NCBI GenBank assembly: GCA_002299245.1 | Contig: DBOI01000141.1 | Coordinates: 1-29,714 of the forward strand | DNA: 29,714 nucleotides | DNA from: Hydrogenovibrio sp. UBA650 | GTDB lineage: Bacteria > Pseudomonadota > Gammaproteobacteria > Thiomicrospirales > Thiomicrospiraceae | Direction of reading: 5' to 3' | In this document: piece by piece, positions 8,555-16,963 of the stretch | How the letters are laid out: the number at the start of each line of letters is the position of its first letter | Numbering within the stretch: the stretch's first letter is position 1 | Position numbers and translations under genes: made by a program | The notes under the pieces: generated by a model | The model's database searches: none | The model's input: the letters and a program-made list of their open reading frames with translations, nothing else | What the model was told of the DNA's origin: nothing

Positions 8555-9286
8555 ATGAAGCGCTTTGACCACCTATCAGCTTTGAAACAGCTCTTGGATA
8601 TTGACACTACTTTGATGAAAGAAGAGCTCTATTACCCCTGGTATATTGAAAAGCCAGGGATGTTAAAAGTAGTATGGGGTTGGTTAGCGCTTTGTACAAC
8701 TCTAATCCTATTAAGCTACATTTACGACCTTTATAGCTTAATTGTCACTATTTCTCTTATCATCATTACCATTATCCTTGGAACCAACTATATATTTTTG
8801 ATTAAACACAAGTTCAAGCATGCCCGAAAACAAGCACTGGATCAGACAATGGCCCTTGAAAAAAGGGACTTTATGAAAGCAATCCAACCCTTTATAGCTG
8901 ATGATCAGCAACTGCTAGCACGTAAAATCATAAATCACCGCGACTACACAGTTGAAGAATACGCTAAGATCACGCTAGCATCAAAAAGTAGAGTACTTTT
9001 TAATACCGATAGTTTTATAAAACAAATTGAAGACCTATTCTCAAATCCGAAAGTTAAATACACGATTCCTGAACCCGATGACAGTTATTCAGAAATAAAG
9101 TTCAAAGTTCCACAAAGTCAGAAAAAGAAGTATCAGGAATTACAAAACAAAAGTGCATTTAATGAAAGTCTTGAAGTAACGCCAGAAGCCAAGAAAGCCA
9201 TTATTAAAAAAGCATATACTGCAATGCATCACTCAGCACTTGGAAGAGATGTTCCTGAAATTCGAAGTGAAGCAGAAGATGAGTAA
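8555..9286 (+). CDS. Two-helix membrane protein of unknown function
   Basis: I do not recognise this 243-residue protein. A short N-terminal region precedes two hydrophobic helices at about residues 41-57 and 62-83, joined by a very short turn, so both termini probably face the cytoplasm. The rest is soluble, charged and largely helical, with a Lys-rich stretch (KKKYQELQNKSAF) and an acidic tail (RSEAEDE). It starts 10 bp after the HDOD gene with a weak ribosome binding site, suggesting translational coupling and a possible shared pathway. It converges on tRNA-Ile. Confidence 0.75.
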   Translation: MKRFDHLSALKQLLDIDTTLMKEELYYPWYIEKPGMLKVVWGWLALCTTLILLSYIYDLYSLIVTISLIIITIILGTNYIFLIKHKFKHARKQALDQTMALEKRDFMKAIQPFIADDQQLLARKIINHRDYTVEEYAKITLASKSRVLFNTDSFIKQIEDLFSNPKVKYTIPEPDDSYSEIKFKVPQSQKKKYQELQNKSAFNESLEVTPEAKKAIIKKAYTAMHHSALGRDVPEIRSEAEDE

Positions 9287-9300
9287 CACATTTAACAAGA

Positions 9301-9377
9301 TGGTGGGCCCTCACAGACTTGAACTGTGGACCTATCGATTATGAGTCGAGTGCTCTAACCAACTGAGCTAAGGGCCC
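9301..9377 (-). tRNA. tRNA-Ile (CAU anticodon, lysidine type; tRNA-Ile2)
   Basis: The 77-nt tRNA has an encoded CCA, a 7-bp acceptor stem GGGCCCT/AGGGCCC and the D-loop TTAGCTCAGTTGGTTAGAGC. Its anticodon loop is CTCATAA, giving CAU. A CAU anticodon could mean Met or Ile2. The acceptor has C4 and C5 paired with G, the pairs recognised by TilS in tRNA-Ile2, whereas elongator tRNA-Met of E. coli has U4-A69 and A5-U68. E. coli also keeps ileX near rpoD. I therefore call it the AUA-reading tRNA-Ile2, made by lysidine modification of C34. Confidence 0.85.
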
Positions 9378-9417
9378 TTATTCTGAGACTCGCCTGAACA
9401 GGCAAATAAGTGGCAGT

Positions 9418-9446
9418 ATTATAGCGAACCCTACTCGCTTAGGGAA
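9418..9446 (-). promoter_or_regulatory. Probable promoter of tRNA-Ile
   Basis: A perfect TATAAT (9418-9423, minus strand) is 17 bases from TTCCCT (9441-9446), a poor -35. A transcript would start near 9411, about 34 bases before the tRNA, and pass a small hairpin (GCCTG/CAGGC). It lies downstream of the rpoD terminator, so the tRNA is probably transcribed separately. Confidence 0.5.
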
Positions 9447-9471
9447 CAAAATTAGTGCAAATTCAAAACAT

Positions 9472-9510
9472 AAAAAAACCACTTGAGTCGCACGCGACAA
9501 AAGTGGCCTT
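9472..9510 (-). terminator. Intrinsic terminator after rpoD
   Basis: Read on the minus strand, CCACTT and AAGTGG close a hairpin with an inner GTCG/CGAC pair of arms, followed by seven T (9472-9478). It begins about 27 bases after the rpoD stop. Confidence 0.8.
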
Positions 9511-9536
9511 TTAATTTCAATCCTAAATAAAAACGT

Positions 9537-11321
9537 CTACATATCCAAGAAGCTCTTTAGACGCTCAGCACGGCTTGGGTGACGTAACTTACGCAGTGCT
9601 TTGGCTTCAATCTGACGAATACGCTCACGTGTTACATCAAACTGCTTACCAACTTCTTCGAGTGTGTGATCTGTATTCATACTCAAACCAAAACGCATAC
9701 GCAGGACTTTTGCTTCTCGCGGTGTGAGTGTACTTAACATTTCACGAACAGTTTCACTCATACCTTCAGAGTCAGCAGCATCCTGCGGAGAAAGAATATT
9801 AGAATCTTCGATAAAGTCACCTAGTGAAGAATCTTCATCATCACCAATTGGTGTCTCCATAGAAATCGGTTCTTTTGCAATTTTCATCACCTTACGGATC
9901 TTATCTTCCGGCATTTCCATCTCTTCGGCCAACTCTTCTGGAGTCGGTTCACGACCCATTTTTTGCAGAAGCTGACGCTGGATACGGTTCAACTTATTGA
10001 TGGTCTCAATCATGTGAACCGGGATACGGATAGTACGGGCCTGGTCGGCAATCGAACGAGTAATGGCCTGTCGAATCCACCAAGTGGCATAAGTAGAGAA
10101 TTTGTAACCGCGACGGTATTCAAATTTATCTACCGCTTTCATAAGGCCAATATTACCTTCCTGAATCAAGTCTAAAAACTGTAGACCACGGTTGGTATAT
10201 TTCTTGGCAATCGAGATTACCAGACGCAGGTTGGCTTCAATCATTTCTCGCTTGGCAGCACGCGCATTACTTTCTGCCTTACTCAAGTCCTTATATACAG
10301 ACTTATAGATCGAAATAGGCATTTTTTCCGCTTTTTGAATCATTGCCAAACGTTTCTGCGCACGGTTTACATCTGAACGTACAGCTTCTAGAGCATTAGC
10401 ATGATCAGCGCAGGCTTCAATCAAGCGGTCAATCATTTCAAGATCGGCTTCAGAACCGACAAACGTTTCCAGGAAAACAGGTCTAGGAACTTTTACCTTC
10501 CTCAAAACCAGATCAACAATAACTTTTTCTTGCTCGCGAATCTGCTTAATACGATCCTTGATATTTCGAATATTCTTACTGGTAAAAATAGGCGTGATTT
10601 TAACGCCACGCAGATGTTCAACCACAGCATCGCGCTTCTTAACAGTTTTAGCATCTTCAAAACTTGACTCTTCAGCTTTAAGAGCTGCATCACTCAACTT
10701 TTGGAGTTTTTTCAAGAACGCATCAAGCTCTTCCTGATCAATACCATCTTCTTTTGGCTCACTGTTATCATTATCTGGCGACAGCTCTTCAACCGGTACA
10801 TCAACCAAGTCTTCAGGACGGAAAAAGCCTTGCACCACATCTGCAATCTTACCTTCTCCCTCTTCCATGCGAGCAAAAGCGCCAAGAATCTCAGTCGAAA
10901 AATTAGGGTATTTGGCCAGGGCATCGAGCATATCTCGAATACCCCATTCGATGCGCTTGGCAATATCAATCTCACCGTGACGAGTCAGTAGCTCGACAGA
11001 CCCCATCTCACGCATGTACATACGAACTGGGTCAGTAGTACGGCCAAACTCACCGTCTACTTCTGCAAGTGCCGCCATTGCAGATTCAGCGGCAGCATCA
11101 TCAAATGCCCCTCCTTCCGAGGTCAGTAGTTCATCTTCGTCTGGAGGAGTATCAAACAGTTTTATTCCAAAATCCTGAAGAATGGTCAAAACCTGACCAT
11201 ATTGATCTTCTTCGATGTCATCGGGCAAAACATCTTTAACATCGGCAAACGTCAGGTAGCCTAGCTCCTTCGCTCGCTCGATCAAATCAATCAACTGTTG
11301 TTTTCTTTCGACTTTTGTCAT
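9537..11321 (-). CDS. rpoD: RNA polymerase sigma factor RpoD (sigma-70)
   Basis: The 594-residue primary sigma factor has region 1.1 (KVERKQQLIDLIERAKELGY), region 1.2 (TTDPVRMYMREMG), an acidic non-conserved insert around residues 155-200, and regions 2.1-2.4 (ANLRLVISIAKKY, DLIQEGNIGLMKAVDKFEY and YATWWIRQAITRSIADQART). Region 3 starts at IRIPVHMIETINKLNR and region 4.2 is TLEEVGKQFDVTRERIRQIE. Length is close to E. coli RpoD (613). The frame is open to a TTG at 11333, but the ATG at 11321 has a GGGG eight bases upstream and fits region 1.1. It is the last gene of the rpsU-yqeY-dnaG-rpoD cluster, with its own promoter candidate in the 182 bp upstream. Confidence 0.98.
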   Translation of the reverse strand: MTKVERKQQLIDLIERAKELGYLTFADVKDVLPDDIEEDQYGQVLTILQDFGIKLFDTPPDEDELLTSEGGAFDDAAAESAMAALAEVDGEFGRTTDPVRMYMREMGSVELLTRHGEIDIAKRIEWGIRDMLDALAKYPNFSTEILGAFARMEEGEGKIADVVQGFFRPEDLVDVPVEELSPDNDNSEPKEDGIDQEELDAFLKKLQKLSDAALKAEESSFEDAKTVKKRDAVVEHLRGVKITPIFTSKNIRNIKDRIKQIREQEKVIVDLVLRKVKVPRPVFLETFVGSEADLEMIDRLIEACADHANALEAVRSDVNRAQKRLAMIQKAEKMPISIYKSVYKDLSKAESNARAAKREMIEANLRLVISIAKKYTNRGLQFLDLIQEGNIGLMKAVDKFEYRRGYKFSTYATWWIRQAITRSIADQARTIRIPVHMIETINKLNRIQRQLLQKMGREPTPEELAEEMEMPEDKIRKVMKIAKEPISMETPIGDDEDSSLGDFIEDSNILSPQDAADSEGMSETVREMLSTLTPREAKVLRMRFGLSMNTDHTLEEVGKQFDVTRERIRQIEAKALRKLRHPSRAERLKSFLDM

Positions 11322-11401
11322 GCCCTGCCCCAATTAATTTGTAGATTGCCCTTAATACAGGCTCTAAATCTACAACTTGCCAGAAAAAAAGTTAACGCGT
11401 G

Positions 11402-11432
11402 ATTATACAAAAAAACACGCATCAAATGTTAA
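11402..11432 (-). promoter_or_regulatory. Probable rpoD promoter
   Basis: On the minus strand TTAACA (11427-11432) is followed by a consensus TATAAT (11402-11407) with a long 19-base spacer. It lies about 80 bases ahead of the rpoD start, inside the gap after dnaG. An AT-rich palindrome, TACTTAAGTA (11439-11448), lies just upstream. Confidence 0.5.
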
Positions 11433-11503
11433 TTAAATTACTTAAGTACTTTAAAAACGCTATTTTGACTAACATTATTTAGCCATTCTCAGGTATATGT
11501 GAC

Positions 11504-13282
11504 CTATTTTTTATTTATCAAGGTTTGGAGCCTAATAATTTCTTCAGAGCTCCAGCCTCTTTGCCCGAGCTTACTCTCATCCATTCGTGCCGCTATTACC
11601 ATAATCCCAGCTTCAAATTCTGTTTGTAAGAAACCATCTTCATCCGGAATAATCGAATCCTCAATTAAACCTAAATAGTCTTGAAAACCTGCATCCCGCA
11701 TAACCTGTAAAGATTCTTCAACACGATAACTCCGTTGCTGTAGCTCTCTAACATAAGCGCCTAATAGCTGGTTATCCGGCTCACTAGAATTAATCAAATC
11801 AGTTATCAAATCAGCATTAAAGACCTCAGCCCACTGAGGCCTTTTTATTAAGACTCTTAGAACCTTTAACTGCATGGTTAGCATTTGTTTAACAGTTGCT
11901 TGCGGAGCTGCTTTTTTCTGGTTTGGTTGAAACTTTTCCTGCTTGGCAAAACCGGAACGAACATTCATCTGTTTTTCAACTCTCCAGGTTGGCAGGTCAA
12001 CCAGGCTTGCCACCCCTTCGGCTAGTAAAAACTGATACAAACCATGGGCTGCTTGAACATAGGGTTGAGCCATAGCAACTAATTGCTGACGCCCCTCAAT
12101 AGAGTTAACCGGATAACTCAACTTGCCCTGCAAGCCTTGTAACAAAAACTCAGAAAGTGACAGGGCCTGTTGAACTCTTGACTGAAAACCTTTCAGGCCC
12201 TCTTTGCGAATAGTTGAATCAGGGTCTTCGCCTTCTGGCAAAAATAGAAACTTAACAGAGCGCTCCTGCTCCATCATCGGCAGGCTTAACTCAAGCGCTT
12301 TCCAGGCCGCTTTTAGACCTGCCTGATCACCATCAAAACAGAATACTACCTCTTTAACCTGTCTGAATAGTAACTCCATATGTTCAACGGTAGTTGCAGT
12401 TCCCAGCGTTGCCACCGCATTTCTAAAACCAAACTGGGCCAGAGCAACCACATCCATATAACCCTCAACCACCAGAATATTTTCATAACGCTCATGGCTC
12501 TGACGCATTTCATAGAGACCGTACAAGGTATTACTCTTGTGGAATATCGAAGTTTCTGGAGAGTTGAGATATTTAGGCTGACCATCGCCGAGAATACGCC
12601 CTCCAAAGGCAATGACCCTGCCACGACCATCGCGAATAGGGAACATAATACGCTCGCGAAAACGGTCGTAGATTTTACCGTCTTCTTTATTGACCAGCAT
12701 GCCACCATCTACCAACTGTTTTTTTAACAGGGCATCCGCTCTAAGGCCTTTTTCCAAAACATCCCAACCGTCGGGAGCAAAGCCGATCACAAACTCTTTG
12801 GCGATTTCCGGACTCAAACCACGTTGACGAAGATAGTTTTTGGCTTTTTCAGAGGTTGGATGATCGCGCAGTTGATGGCGGTAAAACTTGGCAACCAGAT
12901 GCATAACATCATAAAGATCTCGCTGCTGTTGCTGTTTTGCCTGCCTGGCTTTTTGCTGTTGCGGTGAAATTTTTTCACGTGGAACTTGCATCCCATATTG
13001 ATCAGCAAGAGATTCAACCGCCTCCACAAAAGAGAGGCCGTCATACTCCATTAAAAATTTAAGGGCATCACCGCTGGCACCACAACCAAAACATTTATAG
13101 AACTGCTTAGTCTGACTGACATTGAAGGAAGGCGTTTTCTCGTCGTGGAAAGGACAGCATGCCTTGTAGTTTGCGCCGGCCTTCTTCAAGGGCACGCGCT
13201 GATTGATGACCTGCACAATATCGGCTCGAGCCAGTAAAGACTCGATAAAAGAACGCGGAATACTCCCACCCTTTTCTGCCAT
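11504..13282 (-). CDS. dnaG: DNA primase DnaG
   Basis: The 592-residue primase makes RNA primers at the replication fork and binds DnaB. It has an N-terminal CHC2 zinc domain (CCPFHDEKTPSF, then YKCFGCGASGDALKFLM), a catalytic core, the TOPRIM segment VVEGYMDVVALAQFG with FCFDGDQAG, and a C-terminal helicase-binding region from about residue 440. The frame extends to a GTG at 13288; I prefer the ATG at 13282, giving MAEKGGSIPRSFI, which aligns with E. coli MAGRIPRVFI. A strong terminator separates it from yqeY, so it needs readthrough or a promoter in the 53 bp between; I saw no good one. Confidence 0.97.
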   Translation of the reverse strand: MAEKGGSIPRSFIESLLARADIVQVINQRVPLKKAGANYKACCPFHDEKTPSFNVSQTKQFYKCFGCGASGDALKFLMEYDGLSFVEAVESLADQYGMQVPREKISPQQQKARQAKQQQQRDLYDVMHLVAKFYRHQLRDHPTSEKAKNYLRQRGLSPEIAKEFVIGFAPDGWDVLEKGLRADALLKKQLVDGGMLVNKEDGKIYDRFRERIMFPIRDGRGRVIAFGGRILGDGQPKYLNSPETSIFHKSNTLYGLYEMRQSHERYENILVVEGYMDVVALAQFGFRNAVATLGTATTVEHMELLFRQVKEVVFCFDGDQAGLKAAWKALELSLPMMEQERSVKFLFLPEGEDPDSTIRKEGLKGFQSRVQQALSLSEFLLQGLQGKLSYPVNSIEGRQQLVAMAQPYVQAAHGLYQFLLAEGVASLVDLPTWRVEKQMNVRSGFAKQEKFQPNQKKAAPQATVKQMLTMQLKVLRVLIKRPQWAEVFNADLITDLINSSEPDNQLLGAYVRELQQRSYRVEESLQVMRDAGFQDYLGLIEDSIIPDEDGFLQTEFEAGIMVIAARMDESKLGQRGWSSEEIIRLQTLINKK

Positions 13283-13329
13283 ATTCACATCTTATCCACA
13301 ATCAGTTCAGCCTGTTATACACAGGCCTC

Positions 13330-13369
13330 AAAAAGCAAAAAACCCGTTAACCAAAAGGTTAACGGGTTT
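13330..13369 (-). terminator. Strong intrinsic terminator after yqeY
   Basis: A perfect 13-bp stem (13340-13352 with 13357-13369) closes an AAAA tetraloop. On the minus strand it is followed by TTTTTTGCTTTTT. It lies between yqeY and dnaG. Confidence 0.92.
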
Positions 13370-13411
13370 CTATTAAGTGTCTAAAGTATAACTACTTTAA
13401 TTCTTTAATGC

Positions 13412-13861
13412 TTAACTAAGCTTCGCTTTAATCAACTTGCTGACTTCACTCATGTCGGCACGGCCTTGCATTTTAGGCTTAAGCATACCCATCACTTTGC
13501 CCATATCCTGCATAGAACTTGCGCTCGTTGCCGTCATCGCTTCTTCGATTAAAGCGTTAATTTCTTCTTCTGTTAAGGCTTGCGGCATGAAATCCTGTAT
13601 CACAGACATCTCATAGGCTTCTTGCTCAGCCAAGTCAGGACGATCCGCGTCCACATACTGCTGATGAGAGTCCTTACGCTGCTTCATGGCTTTATCTAAA
13701 ATCGCCAGAACTTCTGCGTCGTCTTCCAATGTCTTTTGACTATCAATCTCAACCTGTTTGATTGCTGCTAACATCGCACGCACTACACCCAAGCGATTTT
13801 TATCTTTCGCTTTCATGCAGGCTTTCATTTCAGCCGTTAATGTTTGTTTTAATTCAGACAC
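13412..13861 (-). CDS. yqeY: YqeY/GatB-tail family protein
   Basis: The 149-residue cytoplasmic protein has the family features: MSELKQTLTAEMKACMKAKD at the N-terminus, RLGVVRAMLAAIKQVEID, and a C-terminal helical module ending MGKVMGMLKPKMQGRADMSE, homologous to the tRNA-binding tail of GatB. Its cellular function is unproven. Translation starts at a GTG with an AGG about 10 bases upstream. It follows rpsU by 20 bp, an arrangement common in gammaproteobacteria between rpsU and dnaG. Confidence 0.93.
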   Translation of the reverse strand: MSELKQTLTAEMKACMKAKDKNRLGVVRAMLAAIKQVEIDSQKTLEDDAEVLAILDKAMKQRKDSHQQYVDADRPDLAEQEAYEMSVIQDFMPQALTEEEINALIEEAMTATSASSMQDMGKVMGMLKPKMQGRADMSEVSKLIKAKLS

Positions 13862-13881
13862 TCAACTATCGCCTATGACTA

Positions 13882-14097
13882 TTAGTACAGACGAGTAGTA
13901 CGACGGTTTTCACGAGACAAACGCTTAGCCAGGCGCTTAACCGCAGCAGCCTTCATGCGCTTACGAGCCCAAGTTGGCTTCTCATAAAATTCACGCTTAC
14001 GAGTTTCAGTTAACACACCTGCTTTTTCGCAAGCACGCTTAAAACGACGTAGTGCTACGTCAAATGGTTCAGTATCTCTGATTTTTACACTTGGCAT
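13882..14097 (-). CDS. rpsU: 30S ribosomal protein S21
   Basis: The 71-residue basic protein (MPSVKIRDTEPFDVALRRFK at the start, RRTTRLY at the end) matches S21 in length and sequence. The frame stays open for 16 more codons, but the ATG at 14097 is the conserved S21 start, with a TAGGT ribosome binding site about 8 bases upstream. S21 helps 16S rRNA 3' end base pairing during initiation. It heads the cluster that includes dnaG and rpoD. Confidence 0.98.
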   Translation of the reverse strand: MPSVKIRDTEPFDVALRRFKRACEKAGVLTETRKREFYEKPTWARKRMKAAAVKRLAKRLSRENRRTTRLY

Positions 14098-14171
14098 ATT
14101 ATTACCTATCTTTTTGAATTCATTGGTCATTTTCAGCCCACGCAAGAAATGGGAGAAATGAGAAAAGGCGA

Positions 14172-14200
14172 ATTATAAATTTCTAAGCCGTTATTTGCAA
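14172..14200 (-). promoter_or_regulatory. rpsU operon promoter (sigma-70)
   Basis: On the minus strand TTGCAA (14195-14200) is separated by exactly 17 bases from a perfect TATAAT (14172-14177). It lies about 75 bases upstream of the rpsU start and drives the macromolecular synthesis cluster. Confidence 0.8.
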
Positions 14201-14292
14201 ACCTTTTTCCTATTCTTTTTAGGATTATTTGTTAAAATTCAGCAACTTTGCAACAGGCCTGCAAACTCCACAAAGTAAATAAAGTGAGTCAA

Positions 14293-15324
14293 ATGTTAGT
14301 ATTGGGAATAGAGAGCTCTTGCGACGAAACTGGGGTCGCAATCTATGACACATCAAAAGGGCTGTTAGCTCATACACTCTATACTCAAATTGAACTCCAC
14401 GCCAAATACGGCGGCGTAGTGCCGGAACTCGCCTCTCGTGACCACATTCGCAAACTAAGCCCTCTAGTTTTAGAAACACTCGCAGAAGCCAATATAAAAC
14501 AGACAGATCTCGATGGCATTGCCTATACCGCTGGCCCTGGATTAATAGGGGCTCTGTTGGTAGGCGCTTCGGTGGCTCGCAGCATGGCTTTTGCATTGGA
14601 CATTCCTGCCATTGGAGTTCACCATATGGAGGGCCATCTGCTGGCACCAATGCTTGAAGAGCAACAACCGGAATTTCCTTTTATCTGTCTGCTGGTTTCT
14701 GGTGGTCACAGTATGATTATCCGCGTTGACGGTATTGGTGAGTATAAACTGCTTGGCGATACCTTGGACGATGCTGCTGGCGAAGCTTTTGATAAAACAG
14801 CTAAACTACTTGATCTTGGTTATCCTGGTGGTCCCAAAGTTTCTAACCTTGCTCTACAAGGTAATGCCGATCGTTATAAATTCCCAAGACCAATGGTTGA
14901 CCGACCTGGACTGGACATGAGCTTTAGCGGCCTAAAAACCTATACCTTAAATACCTGGCAGAAAGCTAAGCAAGATAACGATGCTACCGAGCAGACCAAA
15001 GCGGATATCTGTCGAGCGTTTGAACTGGCAGTTGCTGACACCCTGGCAATTAAATGTAAACGTGCACTTGAACAAGAAGGTTTAAATCGCTTAGTGGTCT
15101 CTGGCGGTGTCAGCGCCAACCGAGAGATTCGCAGCAAGCTCGACCAACTAATGGCAAAACGAAGAGGCGAAGTTTTTTACCCCAGACTAGAGTTCTGCAC
15201 TGACAATGGTGCCATGATTGCCTATGCTGGAGCACAGCGATTATTAGCAGGCCAATCAACAGGCCTCAACTTTGCGGCAACACCGAGATGGTCACTAGAA
15301 GAACTTGATAGCATCACCACATAA
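14293..15324 (+). CDS. tsaD: tRNA t6A37 threonylcarbamoyltransferase TsaD
   Basis: The 343-residue protein transfers threonylcarbamoyl to A37 of ANN-reading tRNAs in complex with TsaB and TsaE. It opens with MLVLGIESSCDETGVAIYD, has the metal-binding HHMEGH (two His in HxxxH), the LLVSGGHS phosphate loop, and SFSGLKT. The frame reads 15 codons further upstream, but the ATG at 14293 is the conserved start. It is divergent from rpsU, as in E. coli. TsaB and TsaE are not in this window. Confidence 0.98.
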   Translation: MLVLGIESSCDETGVAIYDTSKGLLAHTLYTQIELHAKYGGVVPELASRDHIRKLSPLVLETLAEANIKQTDLDGIAYTAGPGLIGALLVGASVARSMAFALDIPAIGVHHMEGHLLAPMLEEQQPEFPFICLLVSGGHSMIIRVDGIGEYKLLGDTLDDAAGEAFDKTAKLLDLGYPGGPKVSNLALQGNADRYKFPRPMVDRPGLDMSFSGLKTYTLNTWQKAKQDNDATEQTKADICRAFELAVADTLAIKCKRALEQEGLNRLVVSGGVSANREIRSKLDQLMAKRRGEVFYPRLEFCTDNGAMIAYAGAQRLLAGQSTGLNFAATPRWSLEELDSITT

Positions 15325-15333
15325 TTTATTCTG

Positions 15334-15373
15334 CGACAACGCTATCAAACTAATCTTTGTCGTTTTATTTTTT
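15334..15373 (+). terminator. Probable tsaD terminator
   Basis: CGACAA (15334-15339) can pair with TTGTCG (15357-15362), with a 17-base loop, followed by a T-rich run. The stem is only 6 bp. It overlaps the last codons of the convergent plsY. Confidence 0.45.
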
Positions 15374-15982
15374 GTCTTCCGACTTTACTTTAATCAAAGT
15401 CTCTTCACCACTTAGCAAACGTTGAATATTGGTTCTATGTCTCCAGAAAAGAATCAAAGTCATCACAGCGGTAACCCAAACCCACTCTTGTAAGCCTGAT
15501 AAAAACCAAATATAGATCGGTGCTAGAATCGTTGCAATCAACGCCGACAAAGAAGATATCTTTAATACCTTGGCAACAAACAGCCAGGTTCCTGCCACCG
15601 CCAGGCCAATTGGCAGAGACAAACCAAACATTACGCCCAACATGGTTGCCACACCTTTACCACCTTTAAATTGAAAAAACACCGGATAGAGGTGACCAAT
15701 AAAAGCAGCAAAACCAGCTAAGATAATGGCTAGAGTGGAAAATTCCAACCAATGGGCAATTAACACCGGGACTAAGCCTTTTAAAGTATCGCCAAACAGG
15801 GTAATTGCAGCAGCTTTCTTGCCTTTTTCACCACCAATTCGCAATACATTAGTTGCACCAGGGTTACCAGAACCACCCTCCCTTGGATCACCCAAGCCCA
15901 TCACTTTACAGACAATGATTGCCGTTGAAATTGAACCTAGAAGATAAGCAGAGCCGATCAGTAGAAACACATAAAGTTCCAT
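15365..15982 (-). CDS. plsY: Glycerol-3-phosphate acyltransferase PlsY
   Basis: The 205-residue inner-membrane enzyme uses acyl-phosphate to acylate glycerol-3-phosphate at the sn-1 position. Motifs: GGSGNPGATNVLR, the segment IGHLYPVFFQFKGGKGVAT, and several hydrophobic helices. The frame extends five codons further, but the ATG at 15982 has an AAGGA seven bases upstream. It is convergent with tsaD and divergent from folB. The acyl-phosphate maker PlsX is not here. Confidence 0.97.
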   Translation of the reverse strand: MELYVFLLIGSAYLLGSISTAIIVCKVMGLGDPREGGSGNPGATNVLRIGGEKGKKAAAITLFGDTLKGLVPVLIAHWLEFSTLAIILAGFAAFIGHLYPVFFQFKGGKGVATMLGVMFGLSLPIGLAVAGTWLFVAKVLKISSLSALIATILAPIYIWFLSGLQEWVWVTAVMTLILFWRHRTNIQRLLSGEETLIKVKSEDKK

Positions 15983-16035
15983 AGAAGTCCTTAGCACAAT
16001 AAGAAAATAATCCGCTGATTCTACTAAAAGAACGC

Positions 16036-16063
16036 TTTACACAAAAGTAAACTCAAGTAAAAA
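16036..16063 (+). promoter_or_regulatory. Possible folB promoter
   Basis: TTTACA (16036-16041), a 16-base spacer and TAAAAA (16058-16063) lie 34 bases ahead of the folB ATG. The -10 is imperfect. Confidence 0.35.
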
Positions 16064-16097
16064 TGACTTCAACCAAGCAAAACCAAAATGGAGAACA

Positions 16098-16463
16098 ATG
16101 AGCATTCACATGGATACGATCTTTATTGAAGGTCTGAAAACCCAGGCAATTATTGGTATTTACGACTGGGAACGAGAAAACCGTCAACCACTGATATTTG
16201 ATATAGAAATCGATTTACCTATCGCGACAGCCGCCAAAACTGACGACATTGCTGATACCGTTGACTATAAAACTGTATCGGATGAGGTTATTGAATTGGT
16301 GGAAAACAGCAGTTATGAACTGTTAGAAAAACTCTGTGAAGACATTTGTCAGCAGATTCTACAAAATCACAAATCGGTGCAACTGGTTAGATTAAGAGTA
16401 AGTAAGCCTCAAGCGGTTCCCGCTACTGATACAGTTGGAATAAAAATTACTAGATACCGGTAA
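16098..16463 (+). CDS. folB: Dihydroneopterin aldolase FolB
   Basis: The 121-residue enzyme cleaves 7,8-dihydroneopterin to 6-hydroxymethyl-dihydropterin in folate synthesis. Visible family motifs: IIGIYDWERENRQPL, TVDYKTVSDEV, the LEKLCEDIC helix, and the late RLRVSKPQAVP carrying the catalytic Lys. A GGAG sits five bases upstream of the ATG. The plsY-folB head-to-head pairing is common in gammaproteobacteria. Confidence 0.96.
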   Translation: MSIHMDTIFIEGLKTQAIIGIYDWERENRQPLIFDIEIDLPIATAAKTDDIADTVDYKTVSDEVIELVENSSYELLEKLCEDICQQILQNHKSVQLVRLRVSKPQAVPATDTVGIKITRYR

Positions 16464-16464
16464 A

Positions 16465-16935
16465 TTATCTTGCCATCATTTCTTTCTGTAACTCTTTTTG
16501 CTCTTGTGCAGCCTTTTTAATCAGAGGAACAAGCTGTTCCATATAGATACAAGCGTTGTGTTCACTGATTTTTTCCATTGACTTATAGTCATCTTCAAAT
16601 TGTCTACGATTCTGCTTGGACATATTTTTCACAATCTTGTTGTAAAGTTCACTACCTTCAGACAAGCGAACAATTGTAACCAATTGCTCGGCAGTCACTT
16701 TTGGAGCAAATTTCTGTACGATCAGGTCATCTACCGCGCTCATTTTATTTGCCAGAGCTCTATAAGCGGTAAGCTTGCGCCTCATATTTTCAGCATCAAT
16801 CTCATCACCTTTATTCAGGCGCTGGTCAATGATCGATCGCAAAGCCTCAACAGAATCTTCCTGAAGGGTAAAAGTAACTGGCCCAACTTCTAAAAGATAA
16901 TCACCTGATTTATCACGACTAGCTGAAATTTCCAT
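16465..16935 (-). CDS. FliG-C-like orphan protein, copy 2 of a tandem pair
   Basis: The 156-residue protein lacks a signal peptide or membrane segment. An N-terminal beta-rich piece (GDYLLEVGPVTFTLQED) leads into helices. From about residue 90, QKFAPKVTAEQLVTIVRL and then KIVKNMSKQNRRQFEDDY resemble the FliG C-terminal repeat, which in FliG reads like NMSKRAA..L.EDLE. A Lys/Gln-rich helix closes it. It follows its paralogue by 28 bp with an AGGATAA ribosome binding site, and ends 1 bp from the folB stop on the other strand. There are no other flagellar genes in the window. Function unknown; a protein-interaction adaptor is plausible. Confidence 0.78.
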   Translation of the reverse strand: MEISASRDKSGDYLLEVGPVTFTLQEDSVEALRSIIDQRLNKGDEIDAENMRRKLTAYRALANKMSAVDDLIVQKFAPKVTAEQLVTIVRLSEGSELYNKIVKNMSKQNRRQFEDDYKSMEKISEHNACIYMEQLVPLIKKAAQEQKELQKEMMAR

Positions 16936-16963
16936 TTTCGTTATCCTAAGTTGAATCTACTGA

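Noticed and set aside
10401..10991. Plus-strand open frames opposite rpoD
   Set aside because: They are antisense shadows of a highly conserved sigma factor gene.
14225..14650. A 141-codon minus-strand frame
   Set aside because: It is antisense to the N-terminal half of tsaD and has no recognisable motif.
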